DNA of 64,000 bases from a virus: positions 1-64,000 of the IMG/VR virus record IMGVR_UViG_3300032093_000089. The stretch is one strand, 5' to 3'. The notes under the pieces were generated by a model. The model was given only the letters and a program-made list of their open reading frames with translations. It did no database searches and had not been told where the DNA came from. Position numbers and translations under genes: made by a program. Positions 15,153-21,919 of this stretch are shown in pieces. Positions within the stretch are counted from its first letter, which is position 1. Each line of letters begins with the position of its first letter.

Positions 15153-16130
15153 TTATAAACAACCTTTAATTAAATCTCTAATTCCATCTTTAAAATTATA
15201 TTGTGCACTCCAACCAAGCTTTTGAATCTTGTTTGGGTTGATGGCATATTTCAAATCATTGCCGGGCCTATCAGTTACATGTTGAATTAACCTTGAATGA
15301 GGCGCATGCTCCGGCCTTAACTCATCTAAAACACTGCAAATTGTGTACACAACTTCAATGTTGGTGAGTTCTCCGTCGCCGCCAATACAATACTGCTGAC
15401 CCACCAATCCTTTATCCATTACCAATAACAGGGCATTAACGTGATCTTCCACATGCAGCCAATCACGTATGTTCTCCCCTTTTCCATGAACCGTGATCGG
15501 TTTTTCCGCCAACGCATTGGTAATCGTCATTGGTATTAGCTTCTCTGGATGTTGACCAGGGCCATAGTTATTGCTGCAGTTTGTTATGACCGCAGGAAAC
15601 TTGTAGGTGTTGTGCCAGGCCATCACTAAATGGTCGCTGGCTGCTTTACTTGCTGAGTAGGGTGAGCGTGGGTTATATGGCGTAGTTTCTACAAAATAGG
15701 TTTCAATGTCGTCTGGACGCAAAGATCCAAATACCTCGTCGGTGCTTACATGAAGGAATTTAAAATCATCTTCCATGTATAAACGACAAGCTTCTAGTAA
15801 GTTAAATGTACCAACAATGTTGCTGTAAATAAAATCTTTGGGGTTGTGAATAGAATTATCAACATGACTTTCGGCGGCAAGGTGAAAAATTTTATCAGGT
15901 TGTAAAATACGAATCCACTCCTGAACAATAGTTTCATCGGTTAAGTTGTACGGCAATAATTGATATCGATTTTTAGCATCAGTATAAGTATTTAACTCAG
16001 CTGCATTACTGGCATAACCAAGTTTGTCAAAATTGTAAATAAATAAATTAGGAATTTTAAGGAGACGTTTAATTAAATGACGCCCAATAAATCCGGCACC
16101 GCCGGTAACAAGAATTTTTTCCATATTCAT
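15153..16130 (-). CDS. rmlB: dTDP-glucose 4,6-dehydratase
   Basis: The 325-residue product makes dTDP-4-keto-6-deoxyglucose from dTDP-glucose. It is an extended SDR enzyme with an NAD motif TGGAGFIG (about 9-16), the RmlB motif HLAAESHVD, STDEVFG containing the Thr-Asp-Glu catalytic residues, and YSASKAASDH with the catalytic Tyr and Lys. Length is typical for a compact family member. The start may be the ATG two codons downstream. It lies 3 nt after rmlC and provides the common intermediate for the sugar cluster. Confidence 0.92.
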   Translation of the reverse strand: MNMEKILVTGGAGFIGRHLIKRLLKIPNLFIYNFDKLGYASNAAELNTYTDAKNRYQLLPYNLTDETIVQEWIRILQPDKIFHLAAESHVDNSIHNPKDFIYSNIVGTFNLLEACRLYMEDDFKFLHVSTDEVFGSLRPDDIETYFVETTPYNPRSPYSASKAASDHLVMAWHNTYKFPAVITNCSNNYGPGQHPEKLIPMTITNALAEKPITVHGKGENIRDWLHVEDHVNALLLVMDKGLVGQQYCIGGDGELTNIEVVYTICSVLDELRPEHAPHSRLIQHVTDRPGNDLKYAINPNKIQKLGWSAQYNFKDGIRDLIKGCL

Positions 16131-16133
16131 ATA

Positions 16134-16802
16134 CTAATCAAAAACTTCTGCTTTTTTCAAGGGTGTTCCATGTTTATCTTTAATGGATAAAATAGGGTTT
16201 TTAAATTTTTTCCAACTGATATTTAAATCTTCATCAGACCAAAGCAATGTTCGTTCGTACTCTGGGTTATGTACTTGAGTTATTTTATACAACACGTCAG
16301 CTCGATCTCCTAGTACGCAATACCCATGAGCAAATCCAGGTGGAATCCATAGCATGTCATAAGGTCGTTTGTCTCCATTGAGGTAAACATTCAACCATTG
16401 ACCAAACGTTTCAGAAGATTTACGGATGTCCACAACAACATCTTGGATTTCACCACGAATACAACGGACTAGCTTCCCTTGTTGATGAGGCGGTAACTGG
16501 TAGTGCAATCCACGGAGAACGTTACGGTTTGAAATCACATAAGAATCTTGGCAAAATGTGTGGTCGCCAAAAATTTTTTTGTGTTTAACTTCATGCCAAT
16601 GATCGGAAAAGGTTCCACGTTCATCCTCATATCGATCAACCGTAATTAACTTCAAGCCATCCAGATGCAGTGGACAGACTTTCATGCGTGGTTCAAAACG
16701 ATTGGGGAAACCGGGTAGCACTGATTCCAAACTGGTAAAGTAACGCTTTAAACGTTCTTGTTCAGCTGAAACTTTATAGTTGTTGGTTTGAGGGGTGACC
16801 AA
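16134..16802 (-). CDS. rmlC: dTDP-4-dehydrorhamnose 3,5-epimerase-type cupin
   Basis: The product has the RmlC core: DERGTFSDHWHE, RNVLRGLHYQ (catalytic His), GKLVRCIRGEIQDVVVDIR and WIPPGFAHGYCVL. At 222 residues it is longer than the usual 180-190, mainly through an N-terminal extension of about 45 residues. It may act on the 4-keto product of the neighbouring RmlB. No RmlD or RmlA was found in the window, so the final sugar need not be rhamnose. Confidence 0.9.
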   Translation of the reverse strand: MVTPQTNNYKVSAEQERLKRYFTSLESVLPGFPNRFEPRMKVCPLHLDGLKLITVDRYEDERGTFSDHWHEVKHKKIFGDHTFCQDSYVISNRNVLRGLHYQLPPHQQGKLVRCIRGEIQDVVVDIRKSSETFGQWLNVYLNGDKRPYDMLWIPPGFAHGYCVLGDRADVLYKITQVHNPEYERTLLWSDEDLNISWKKFKNPILSIKDKHGTPLKKAEVFD

Positions 16803-16971
16803 ATTTTTCCATCAATGCGTCCATACATTCTAAAGATTCCAGACGCATCAGGATATCAGAAATTGCATTGATAGTAATTGGATGTTCAGCTCGTGCTGCA
16901 AAAGCTAAAGCATCACGAAGATTAGTGGTAGCAAGATGAACTGCTTCCTTAACTTGATTGGATAATGCCAT
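16774..16971 (-). CDS. Small helical protein, 65 aa
   Basis: I start it at MALSNQVKEAVHLATTN (16971); a longer frame from 17016 would run into the inverted repeat. It overlaps rmlC by 29 nt and so belongs to the operon. The sequence is amphipathic and helical. Function is unknown. Confidence 0.55.
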   Translation of the reverse strand: MALSNQVKEAVHLATTNLRDALAFAARAEHPITINAISDILMRLESLECMDALMEKFGHPSNQQL

Positions 16972-17003
16972 TTCAGAATGCCTTGGTCTTCTTACTATAA
17001 CGG

Positions 17004-17050
17004 CTGTGCCAAACATGCAGTTTAAAATCTCTGCTATTAGTTTGGCACAG
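17004..17050. repeat. Perfect 11-bp inverted repeat with nested stem
   Basis: CTGTGCCAAAC (17004-17014) and GTTTGGCACAG (17040-17050) are perfectly complementary, with a nested GCAG/CTGC pair inside. The repeat lies between two minus-strand sugar-operon genes. The T-rich tail (GTTTTTAAA) is on the + side, where no gene would use it. It may be an RNA processing or attenuation hairpin, or a protein-binding palindrome. Confidence 0.7.
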
Positions 17051-17079
17051 GTTTTTAAATTGGGTATTCGGTTGTTTTT

Positions 17080-18297
17080 TTATTTTTGTAGGGAATACTC
17101 TAATACAGTTGTTGAAATGTATTCAAGGTTTTCACGAGTAATTGTGGGGGCGGTGCCCAGGAAAAATACATGCTTTAACACTTGATAGGCATTTGGATAA
17201 TCTTTTGCATTGCCTAAGTGTCTGTACGCAGGATGAAGCAACAAATTACCGGCAAAATAATTGCGGGTTTGAATTCCGTTTTCTTCTAGATGCAACTGTA
17301 AAGTTTTCTTTACAAGTTCGTTATTGCAGATAATGGGGACTCCAAACCATGATGTTTCTGCTTCTGGTAGCTCTTGTACAACACGTACTGCGTCACCAAA
17401 AACTTCAAGAATTTTTTTAATTTGTGTGTAGTTAAACCGGCGCTTGGAATGGATCTCGTCAAACTTTTTTAATTGAACCTGACCCACTGCACCTTGCATG
17501 TCAATTGGTTTTAAGTTGTAACCAATCTGACTAAACACATATTTGTGATCTACGATTCCGTCGTAACCATCAAGCCATGTGTCAAAACGTTTGCCGCAAC
17601 TACCATTGATTAGCTGGTTGCAGGCACCAACGCAATAGCAGTCACGCCCCCACCAAGCAAACTGGCGTGCGAGTGTCACAACATCTGAAATGTTTGACGA
17701 CACCATTCCACCTTCCATTGTGGTGATGTGGTGCGCAGGATAAAAAGAACAAGATGCAGCAACGGCATGTTGTGTCAGATATTCATTTTTCCATTTGGAC
17801 CCAAGGGAATCACAATTATCTGCAACGTATTTAATTTCGTATTGATCACAGATGTTTAATAAACGATCCATGTTGTAACTGTTGCCTAACACTGGGCTGC
17901 TAAATACAGCAACAGTTTTAGGTGTAATAGCTTCTTCAACTCGATCAAGATCCCAATTCAAATCATCCCAAGTTATGTCTACAAATTTAGGGACAAGATT
18001 ATTTTGAATGATTGGGTTAATGGTGGTGGGAAAACCAACAACACTTACGATAATTTCAGAGCCATCTGGCCATTCAAAATATTTTTTAAGGGCAGCAATC
18101 ATTACAAGATTAGCGGAGCTACCACTATTAACCATTAAGGAATCAGAGAATCCAAAACGTTTAGAAAACTGTCGTTCAAATTTATCTACTTCTTTTCCAG
18201 CTGGGTACCAAGCACCTTCTTTCAAGCAAGCAATAGCTGCGTCAATTTCTGTTCCATCAAAGTACGGTCCGGAGTACAGAACTTTTGATTTAGACAT
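17080..18297 (-). CDS. E1-type CDP/NDP-4-keto-6-deoxyhexose 3-dehydrase (DegT family, PMP + 2Fe-2S)
   Basis: The 405-residue DegT/StrS-fold protein has the marks of RfbH/DdhC (E1). His189 (FYPAHHIT) replaces the PLP-binding Lys of aminotransferases. Cysteines fit the E1 [2Fe-2S] pattern: C162, 57 residues, C220, one residue, C222, then C234 after 11 residues (7 in classic E1). E1 removes the 3-OH of a 4-keto-6-deoxyhexose through PMP and Fe-S radical chemistry, giving 3,6-dideoxyhexoses. It normally needs an E3 reductase, which I do not see here. It overlaps the upstream epimerase gene by 76 nt. Confidence 0.85.
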   Translation of the reverse strand: MSKSKVLYSGPYFDGTEIDAAIACLKEGAWYPAGKEVDKFERQFSKRFGFSDSLMVNSGSSANLVMIAALKKYFEWPDGSEIIVSVVGFPTTINPIIQNNLVPKFVDITWDDLNWDLDRVEEAITPKTVAVFSSPVLGNSYNMDRLLNICDQYEIKYVADNCDSLGSKWKNEYLTQHAVAASCSFYPAHHITTMEGGMVSSNISDVVTLARQFAWWGRDCYCVGACNQLINGSCGKRFDTWLDGYDGIVDHKYVFSQIGYNLKPIDMQGAVGQVQLKKFDEIHSKRRFNYTQIKKILEVFGDAVRVVQELPEAETSWFGVPIICNNELVKKTLQLHLEENGIQTRNYFAGNLLLHPAYRHLGNAKDYPNAYQVLKHVFFLGTAPTITRENLEYISTTVLEYSLQK

Positions 18298-19088
18298 AGA
18301 TCTTGCAATCCTTTTTCAAAGGAAATGAGTGGTTTGAAGCCATGCGAAGCAAGCTTGCCACAGTTTAAACCAAAGTGAACGGCTTGGTTGTAGCCGCTTG
18401 GTACATTGTTACGCAACACATACCCTCTTGAATCAACAAGCTGCTTTGCGCTGTCAAGAGCATCACCCAATCTTGTGGAAACTCCTGTACCAATATTGTA
18501 GATACTGTTGCCATCACCGTTTTTACACAGGAACTGTAAGGCCCTACATGTATCTAAGATATGAATAAAGTCGCGAGAAACATCAATGTGTACACTGATG
18601 TCTTTATGGGTTTTTAAACGATTGACCAGGTAGTGTAATGCATTTCGTTTTTGGTTGCCAGTATCAGGTCCACCATAAACATTGCCCAACCTAAAGATTC
18701 GATAAGTAATACCAAAGGTTTCACAATATTCTTTTACAAGTTTTTCGGCTGCGTACTTAGTAATTGAATAAAAACCGTTTGGATCACAGAGGGCCTGCTC
18801 GTCTGGGTAAACATGGTTTGGTCCATATACAAACCAACTACTTACAAAATTAAAGGTATCAATCCCTGTTTTGCGGCACATCTCAAGACGCCTCATGAGC
18901 TGTACTAAATTTGTATCAATATCTACATGGCAATTTTCACGAAAAGTTTGATTGTCCGTTGTACTAATTAAGTACAGGACATTTTTTGTATTGGGCTCCA
19001 GCTGTGCTCGGGGTATGCAGAAAGAAGGGAATAAACCGTTGAAGTAAGTTCCGATAATTCCTGTGCTTCCGTACAGACTTAAATCCAT
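18222..19088 (-). CDS. NAD-dependent epimerase/dehydratase (extended SDR)
   Basis: The 288-residue SDR has a short, atypical nucleotide-binding start (LYGSTGIIGTYF), then FVSSWFVYG and YSITKYAAEKLV with the catalytic Tyr and Lys, followed by FRLGNVYG and RDFIHILD. The missing length at the N-terminus is unusual for a sugar epimerase. It probably reduces or epimerises a 4-keto sugar in the same pathway. It overlaps both neighbours, indicating one transcript. Confidence 0.8.
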   Translation of the reverse strand: MDLSLYGSTGIIGTYFNGLFPSFCIPRAQLEPNTKNVLYLISTTDNQTFRENCHVDIDTNLVQLMRRLEMCRKTGIDTFNFVSSWFVYGPNHVYPDEQALCDPNGFYSITKYAAEKLVKEYCETFGITYRIFRLGNVYGGPDTGNQKRNALHYLVNRLKTHKDISVHIDVSRDFIHILDTCRALQFLCKNGDGNSIYNIGTGVSTRLGDALDSAKQLVDSRGYVLRNNVPSGYNQAVHFGLNCGKLASHGFKPLISFEKGLQDLCLNQKFCTPDRTLMEQKLTQLLLA

Positions 19089-19813
19089 CGCTGCCTTTGG
19101 CTACGAACTGGATCATACAACCAGTAGTCAAGAGGAAGATCCATATCAAATGGTGTGGTGTACTTTTCTTGTCCAGGAAGACCGCCCCATTTCTCCACGT
19201 AGTAACGTCCATTTTCTTGGTACGTCATACGGTTTTTTGCATAAATTACAGGATCTCTTTTGATTGTGGCGCTAACAGTATGGTGATATTCCAGGGGCAG
19301 GTGCTCCCATTCAATGTCAGCCATCTTCATGCGGTAACGATGGTCGTTATCTTCGTAGTAAGCAGGGAAAAAATTTTCGTCCAAGTAACCAACTTCATAC
19401 AGAAGTTCCGGTGTAAAAATCATGGACGAATATCCGTTTTGTGTTTCATCACAAAGGATTCCAACAAACGGGGTCTCTAATCGCTGAGCAAGTTTTTTTA
19501 ATTCGCCTGGCTTGGGATGCCAATCAACTGACAGAATGCACCAATAGGGGCAGTCAATGTTCTGTTTAATGATTTGGTTGATAGCTCCGGAGAATCCAAC
19601 GTTCATAAAATTATGTACAACTTCAACATTTTTGACGTATTTACTACCACCTTTAATCTTGTCAATGGCCTGACGCACCTCAGGATCCTGGCCGATGGAG
19701 TTATCAAGAATGAAGTAACGGTTAACTGGATAATCAATTGAATTGAATTGTTGTAACAAGTCATCGGCTCCGTTGAGGATCATGGTGCCGATCATCTCAA
19801 TAGGTTTTGTCAT
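19079..19813 (-). CDS. Glycosyltransferase family 2-like
   Basis: The 244-residue product starts with a GT2-like strand-helix unit and has NFMNVGFSGAINQIIKQ and ILSVDWHP, then GYLDENFFPAYYEDNDHRYR, a typical GT2 acceptor motif (EDxD). It would transfer the sugar made by the neighbouring enzymes. It overlaps the epimerase by 10 nt. Confidence 0.8.
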   Translation of the reverse strand: MTKPIEMIGTMILNGADDLLQQFNSIDYPVNRYFILDNSIGQDPEVRQAIDKIKGGSKYVKNVEVVHNFMNVGFSGAINQIIKQNIDCPYWCILSVDWHPKPGELKKLAQRLETPFVGILCDETQNGYSSMIFTPELLYEVGYLDENFFPAYYEDNDHRYRMKMADIEWEHLPLEYHHTVSATIKRDPVIYAKNRMTYQENGRYYVEKWGGLPGQEKYTTPFDMDLPLDYWLYDPVRSQRQRWI

Positions 19814-19995
19814 AGATCAACTCGCAGGTACTCTTCGTCGTCAGCAATCAATCGTTGTTCCAGGAGATCTGCTTCTGTTGTTTCAACATCTTCGAAAGCA
19901 ATTCCGTTGCGAAGCTTGTAGTCTCGTTGTAAAAACTCAATAAGATTGATGTCAGATTCGCAATAGTAAAACCGCGTTAGATTACAAGACACCAA
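19810..19995 (-). CDS. Small hypothetical protein, 61 aa
   Basis: It is ATGA-coupled to the GT2 gene and overlaps the hli gene by 14 nt. The product has a Cys-containing N-terminus and an acidic C-terminal half (ETTEADLLEQRLIADDEEYL). No family is recognised. Confidence 0.55.
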   Translation of the reverse strand: MVSCNLTRFYYCESDINLIEFLQRDYKLRNGIAFEDVETTEADLLEQRLIADDEEYLRVDL

Positions 19996-20221
19996 TCAAT
20001 TCCCATACACTGACTTTATAGATCAATTCCAATTGGAGTATCAAGATGATACCAAACATTGCAAAGCGCCCATTCCAGCGTTCTGCGTAATGGATATAGT
20101 CATCCGGATGAAACGGGATTTTATTGAAATGCAAATCTACTAGGTACTCTTTCCACAGGGTTTTGAGTGCCCAAATAAAAAGATCTCGTAGAAACTCAAA
20201 CCAAAGTTGGATTTTTCTCAT
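19982..20221 (-). CDS. hli: High-light-inducible protein (Hli), chlorophyll-binding-like
   Basis: The 79-residue product contains AERWNGRFAMFGIILILQLE (46-65), the ExxNGRxAMxG chlorophyll-binding helix of Hlips, with an N-terminal helix of about 40 residues. Hlips bind chlorophyll and carotenoid at photosystem II and protect against excess light. They are typical host-derived genes of cyanophages. It stands near the head of the deoxysugar operon. Confidence 0.85.
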   Translation of the reverse strand: MRKIQLWFEFLRDLFIWALKTLWKEYLVDLHFNKIPFHPDDYIHYAERWNGRFAMFGIILILQLELIYKVSVWELIGVL

Positions 20222-20322
20222 GCTGCTAGGTGCAATCCACCAAATATAACAAACGTATCGACCACTGTAATCACAAGAATTGAAAAGAGCAGAAGCACAA
20301 TTGCCACCGTAAATCTTGTCAT
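20218..20322 (-). CDS. Single-span membrane peptide, 34 aa, coupled to hli
   Basis: The frame reads MTRFTVAIVLLLFSILVITV, then a second hydrophobic stretch to the TGA, which overlaps the hli ATG (ATGA). It is one transmembrane segment. Position and coupling suggest a thylakoid partner of Hli, but it matches no small photosystem subunit I know. Confidence 0.55.
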   Translation of the reverse strand: MTRFTVAIVLLLFSILVITVVDTFVIFGGLHLAA

Positions 20323-20386
20323 GGTTTACTTTTGCACGCTATGCTTTAAATAATATACAAAACCGTTAACGGTTGCTAAAGTTAAT
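20323..20386. promoter_or_regulatory. Divergent promoter region with 14-bp palindrome
   Basis: This 64-nt gap separates the minus sugar operon from the plus nuclease gene. AACCGTTAACGGTT at 20361-20374 is a perfect palindrome and could be an operator. A/T-rich -10-like sequences lie on both sides (TAAATAATATAC). Promoters are inferred. Confidence 0.5.
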
Positions 20387-21223
20387 ATGGCTGAACCTTG
20401 GATCCAGACCAAGAACGAGCAACCTGAAACAATGCGGGATCTAAACAAGACCGCAGCCAGAATTACGCTTAACGGAAAACGGCATTACACCACACCGTTG
20501 CCTACTGGGCCTGCGCCATCTGTAACTACAATCATTAGCGAGACAGCTTCCGAGGCAAATAAACGGAAGCTTGAAATGTGGTCAAAAGCTAACCCAGGCG
20601 TGAAAGAAGCTGCTGCCGAAAGGGGTACAGCTATTCACTATGGCATGGAGCAGTATCTTAAAGGGAATAAATCACCTGATATTCCTGATGGGTATAAAGA
20701 TTTTTGGGCGGGTATGCCTTCGATCCTTGATCAATTCCAAGAAATTTTATGGGCGGAATCGCCGGTTCTTGATAAATTTAACTTCACTATTGGCAGTGAT
20801 GACGTTGCTCGTGTGTGGGGTTGCGATGGTGACGGGAGAAGTTGGGCTGGCGCTCCCGACATCATTGCTGTGGCTAATAACAAGCTCACTCTGGCTGATT
20901 TAAAAACCAGTGTCAAACCTTATAGCCGCAAATGGCCTAAGGACTTAGATAAAGGATCACCGGAATGGCGTGATCTGTTGGGGGGTCATATGAAATTTAA
21001 AAAAACCTGCAAACAACTTGCCGCTTACGACATTGCGATCCAGCAAACACTAGGTATAAAAGTCCAGCAAGCAGCCATTCTTGTGTCTACGCCGGTACGC
21101 ACCCAGGTCTTTAAAATCTCCAGGCGGTTTCTGGATGTGCTGCATGAGGATTGGTATAAAATTGTTGCTGAATATTACGAACAGGTCGAGAACTGCACTG
21201 GTTATGATCCGAATCTTATTTAA
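20387..21223 (+). CDS. PD-(D/E)XK exonuclease (RecB/Cas4-like)
   Basis: The 278-residue product shows ERGTAIHYGMEQYL (78-91, His84), GAPDIIA (155-161, Asp158) and LADLKTS (169-175, Asp171 and Lys173). This is the H...D...DxK metal site of phage RecB-family nucleases. A role in recombination or host DNA degradation is likely. It opens the second replication block, upstream of the primase-helicase. Confidence 0.85.
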   Translation: MAEPWIQTKNEQPETMRDLNKTAARITLNGKRHYTTPLPTGPAPSVTTIISETASEANKRKLEMWSKANPGVKEAAAERGTAIHYGMEQYLKGNKSPDIPDGYKDFWAGMPSILDQFQEILWAESPVLDKFNFTIGSDDVARVWGCDGDGRSWAGAPDIIAVANNKLTLADLKTSVKPYSRKWPKDLDKGSPEWRDLLGGHMKFKKTCKQLAAYDIAIQQTLGIKVQQAAILVSTPVRTQVFKISRRFLDVLHEDWYKIVAEYYEQVENCTGYDPNLI

Positions 21224-21473
21224 AGATATTGTTGCTGCCATTGCTGAATGGTGGAAAAAACTTTGGTTTGAATCCAGGCTGAAGGCCCGTCTCAAGATGA
21301 TTGAACTTGAGAATCAAATTGAATCTGAGATAGAAAGAGAGAAGGCCGCTAGGCCGATGTATACCGAACACCCTATTGATCCTGCGCTACAGACAGGGGA
21401 ATCTCAAAAACTCGGTGGGGCCATGCAACTCACAGCACCCTGGTACAAAAATGACTGCATGGACGCCCGATAA
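21204..21473 (+). CDS. Hypothetical protein, 89 aa
   Basis: From the ATG at 21204 (MIRILFKDIVAAIAEWWKKL) the protein has an amphipathic aromatic N-terminal helix, then a charged coil (MIELENQIESEIEREKAA). It overlaps the nuclease gene by 20 nt. A longer frame from 21081 lies wholly inside the nuclease gene and is unlikely. Confidence 0.55.
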   Translation: MIRILFKDIVAAIAEWWKKLWFESRLKARLKMIELENQIESEIEREKAARPMYTEHPIDPALQTGESQKLGGAMQLTAPWYKNDCMDAR

Positions 21474-21663
21474 TCAGAAGGTTTCTTGGAGTAAAACGGA
21501 TCCGGAGGAGCAACGCCGCCGGGTTGCTTGGTCTGTAGCTACGTCTTGCGCAATTGAGACAGGTGAGTCTCCAGTTGACATCTACAACCGCCTATTAAAG
21601 AAATTTCAAGATGTAAATGCCTACGGACACATGGCTCTAGATGAGTCCAATGAGTCTAAGTAA
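21451..21663 (+). CDS. Hypothetical protein, 70 aa
   Basis: I start it at the ATG at 21451 (MTAWTPDNQKVSWSKTD), overlapping the previous gene by 23 nt. It is soluble, with a helical C-terminal half (VDIYNRLLKKFQDVNAYG). Function is unknown. Confidence 0.55.
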   Translation: MTAWTPDNQKVSWSKTDPEEQRRRVAWSVATSCAIETGESPVDIYNRLLKKFQDVNAYGHMALDESNESK

Positions 21664-21733
21664 TTCCGGAAAATTGTAAGGGTCTGGTTGGATTGGTCGC
21701 CGTAGGATAAGAAAACACTCAGTTCCGCCCCAG

Positions 21734-21919
21734 ATGGAAATTCACATTTCCCTGGGAGAGTGGATAAATACTCTCCAGATCCGCATGACTAATGCGGTGG
21801 ATGGGGATTGTTTTTATCTGCCCTCTCCTATGCATTTACATGCATTTCAACTGGTGAAGGACGCCTCATTTCCTGATCGAAACTTTAGAGTAGAACTTAA
21901 AGAAGAAAGTAAAGCATGA
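21734..21919 (+). CDS. Small hypothetical protein, 61 aa
   Basis: It begins MEIHISLGEWINTLQIRM and ends with an ATGA overlap with the primase-helicase, so it is part of that transcript. It reads as a small alpha/beta protein. No family is recognised. Confidence 0.55.
   Translation: MEIHISLGEWINTLQIRMTNAVDGDCFYLPSPMHLHAFQLVKDASFPDRNFRVELKEESKA

Noticed and set aside
15153-16802. Complete dTDP-rhamnose pathway (rmlABCD)
   Set aside because: Only RmlB and RmlC types are present in the window; no RmlA nucleotidyltransferase and no RmlD reductase were recognised.
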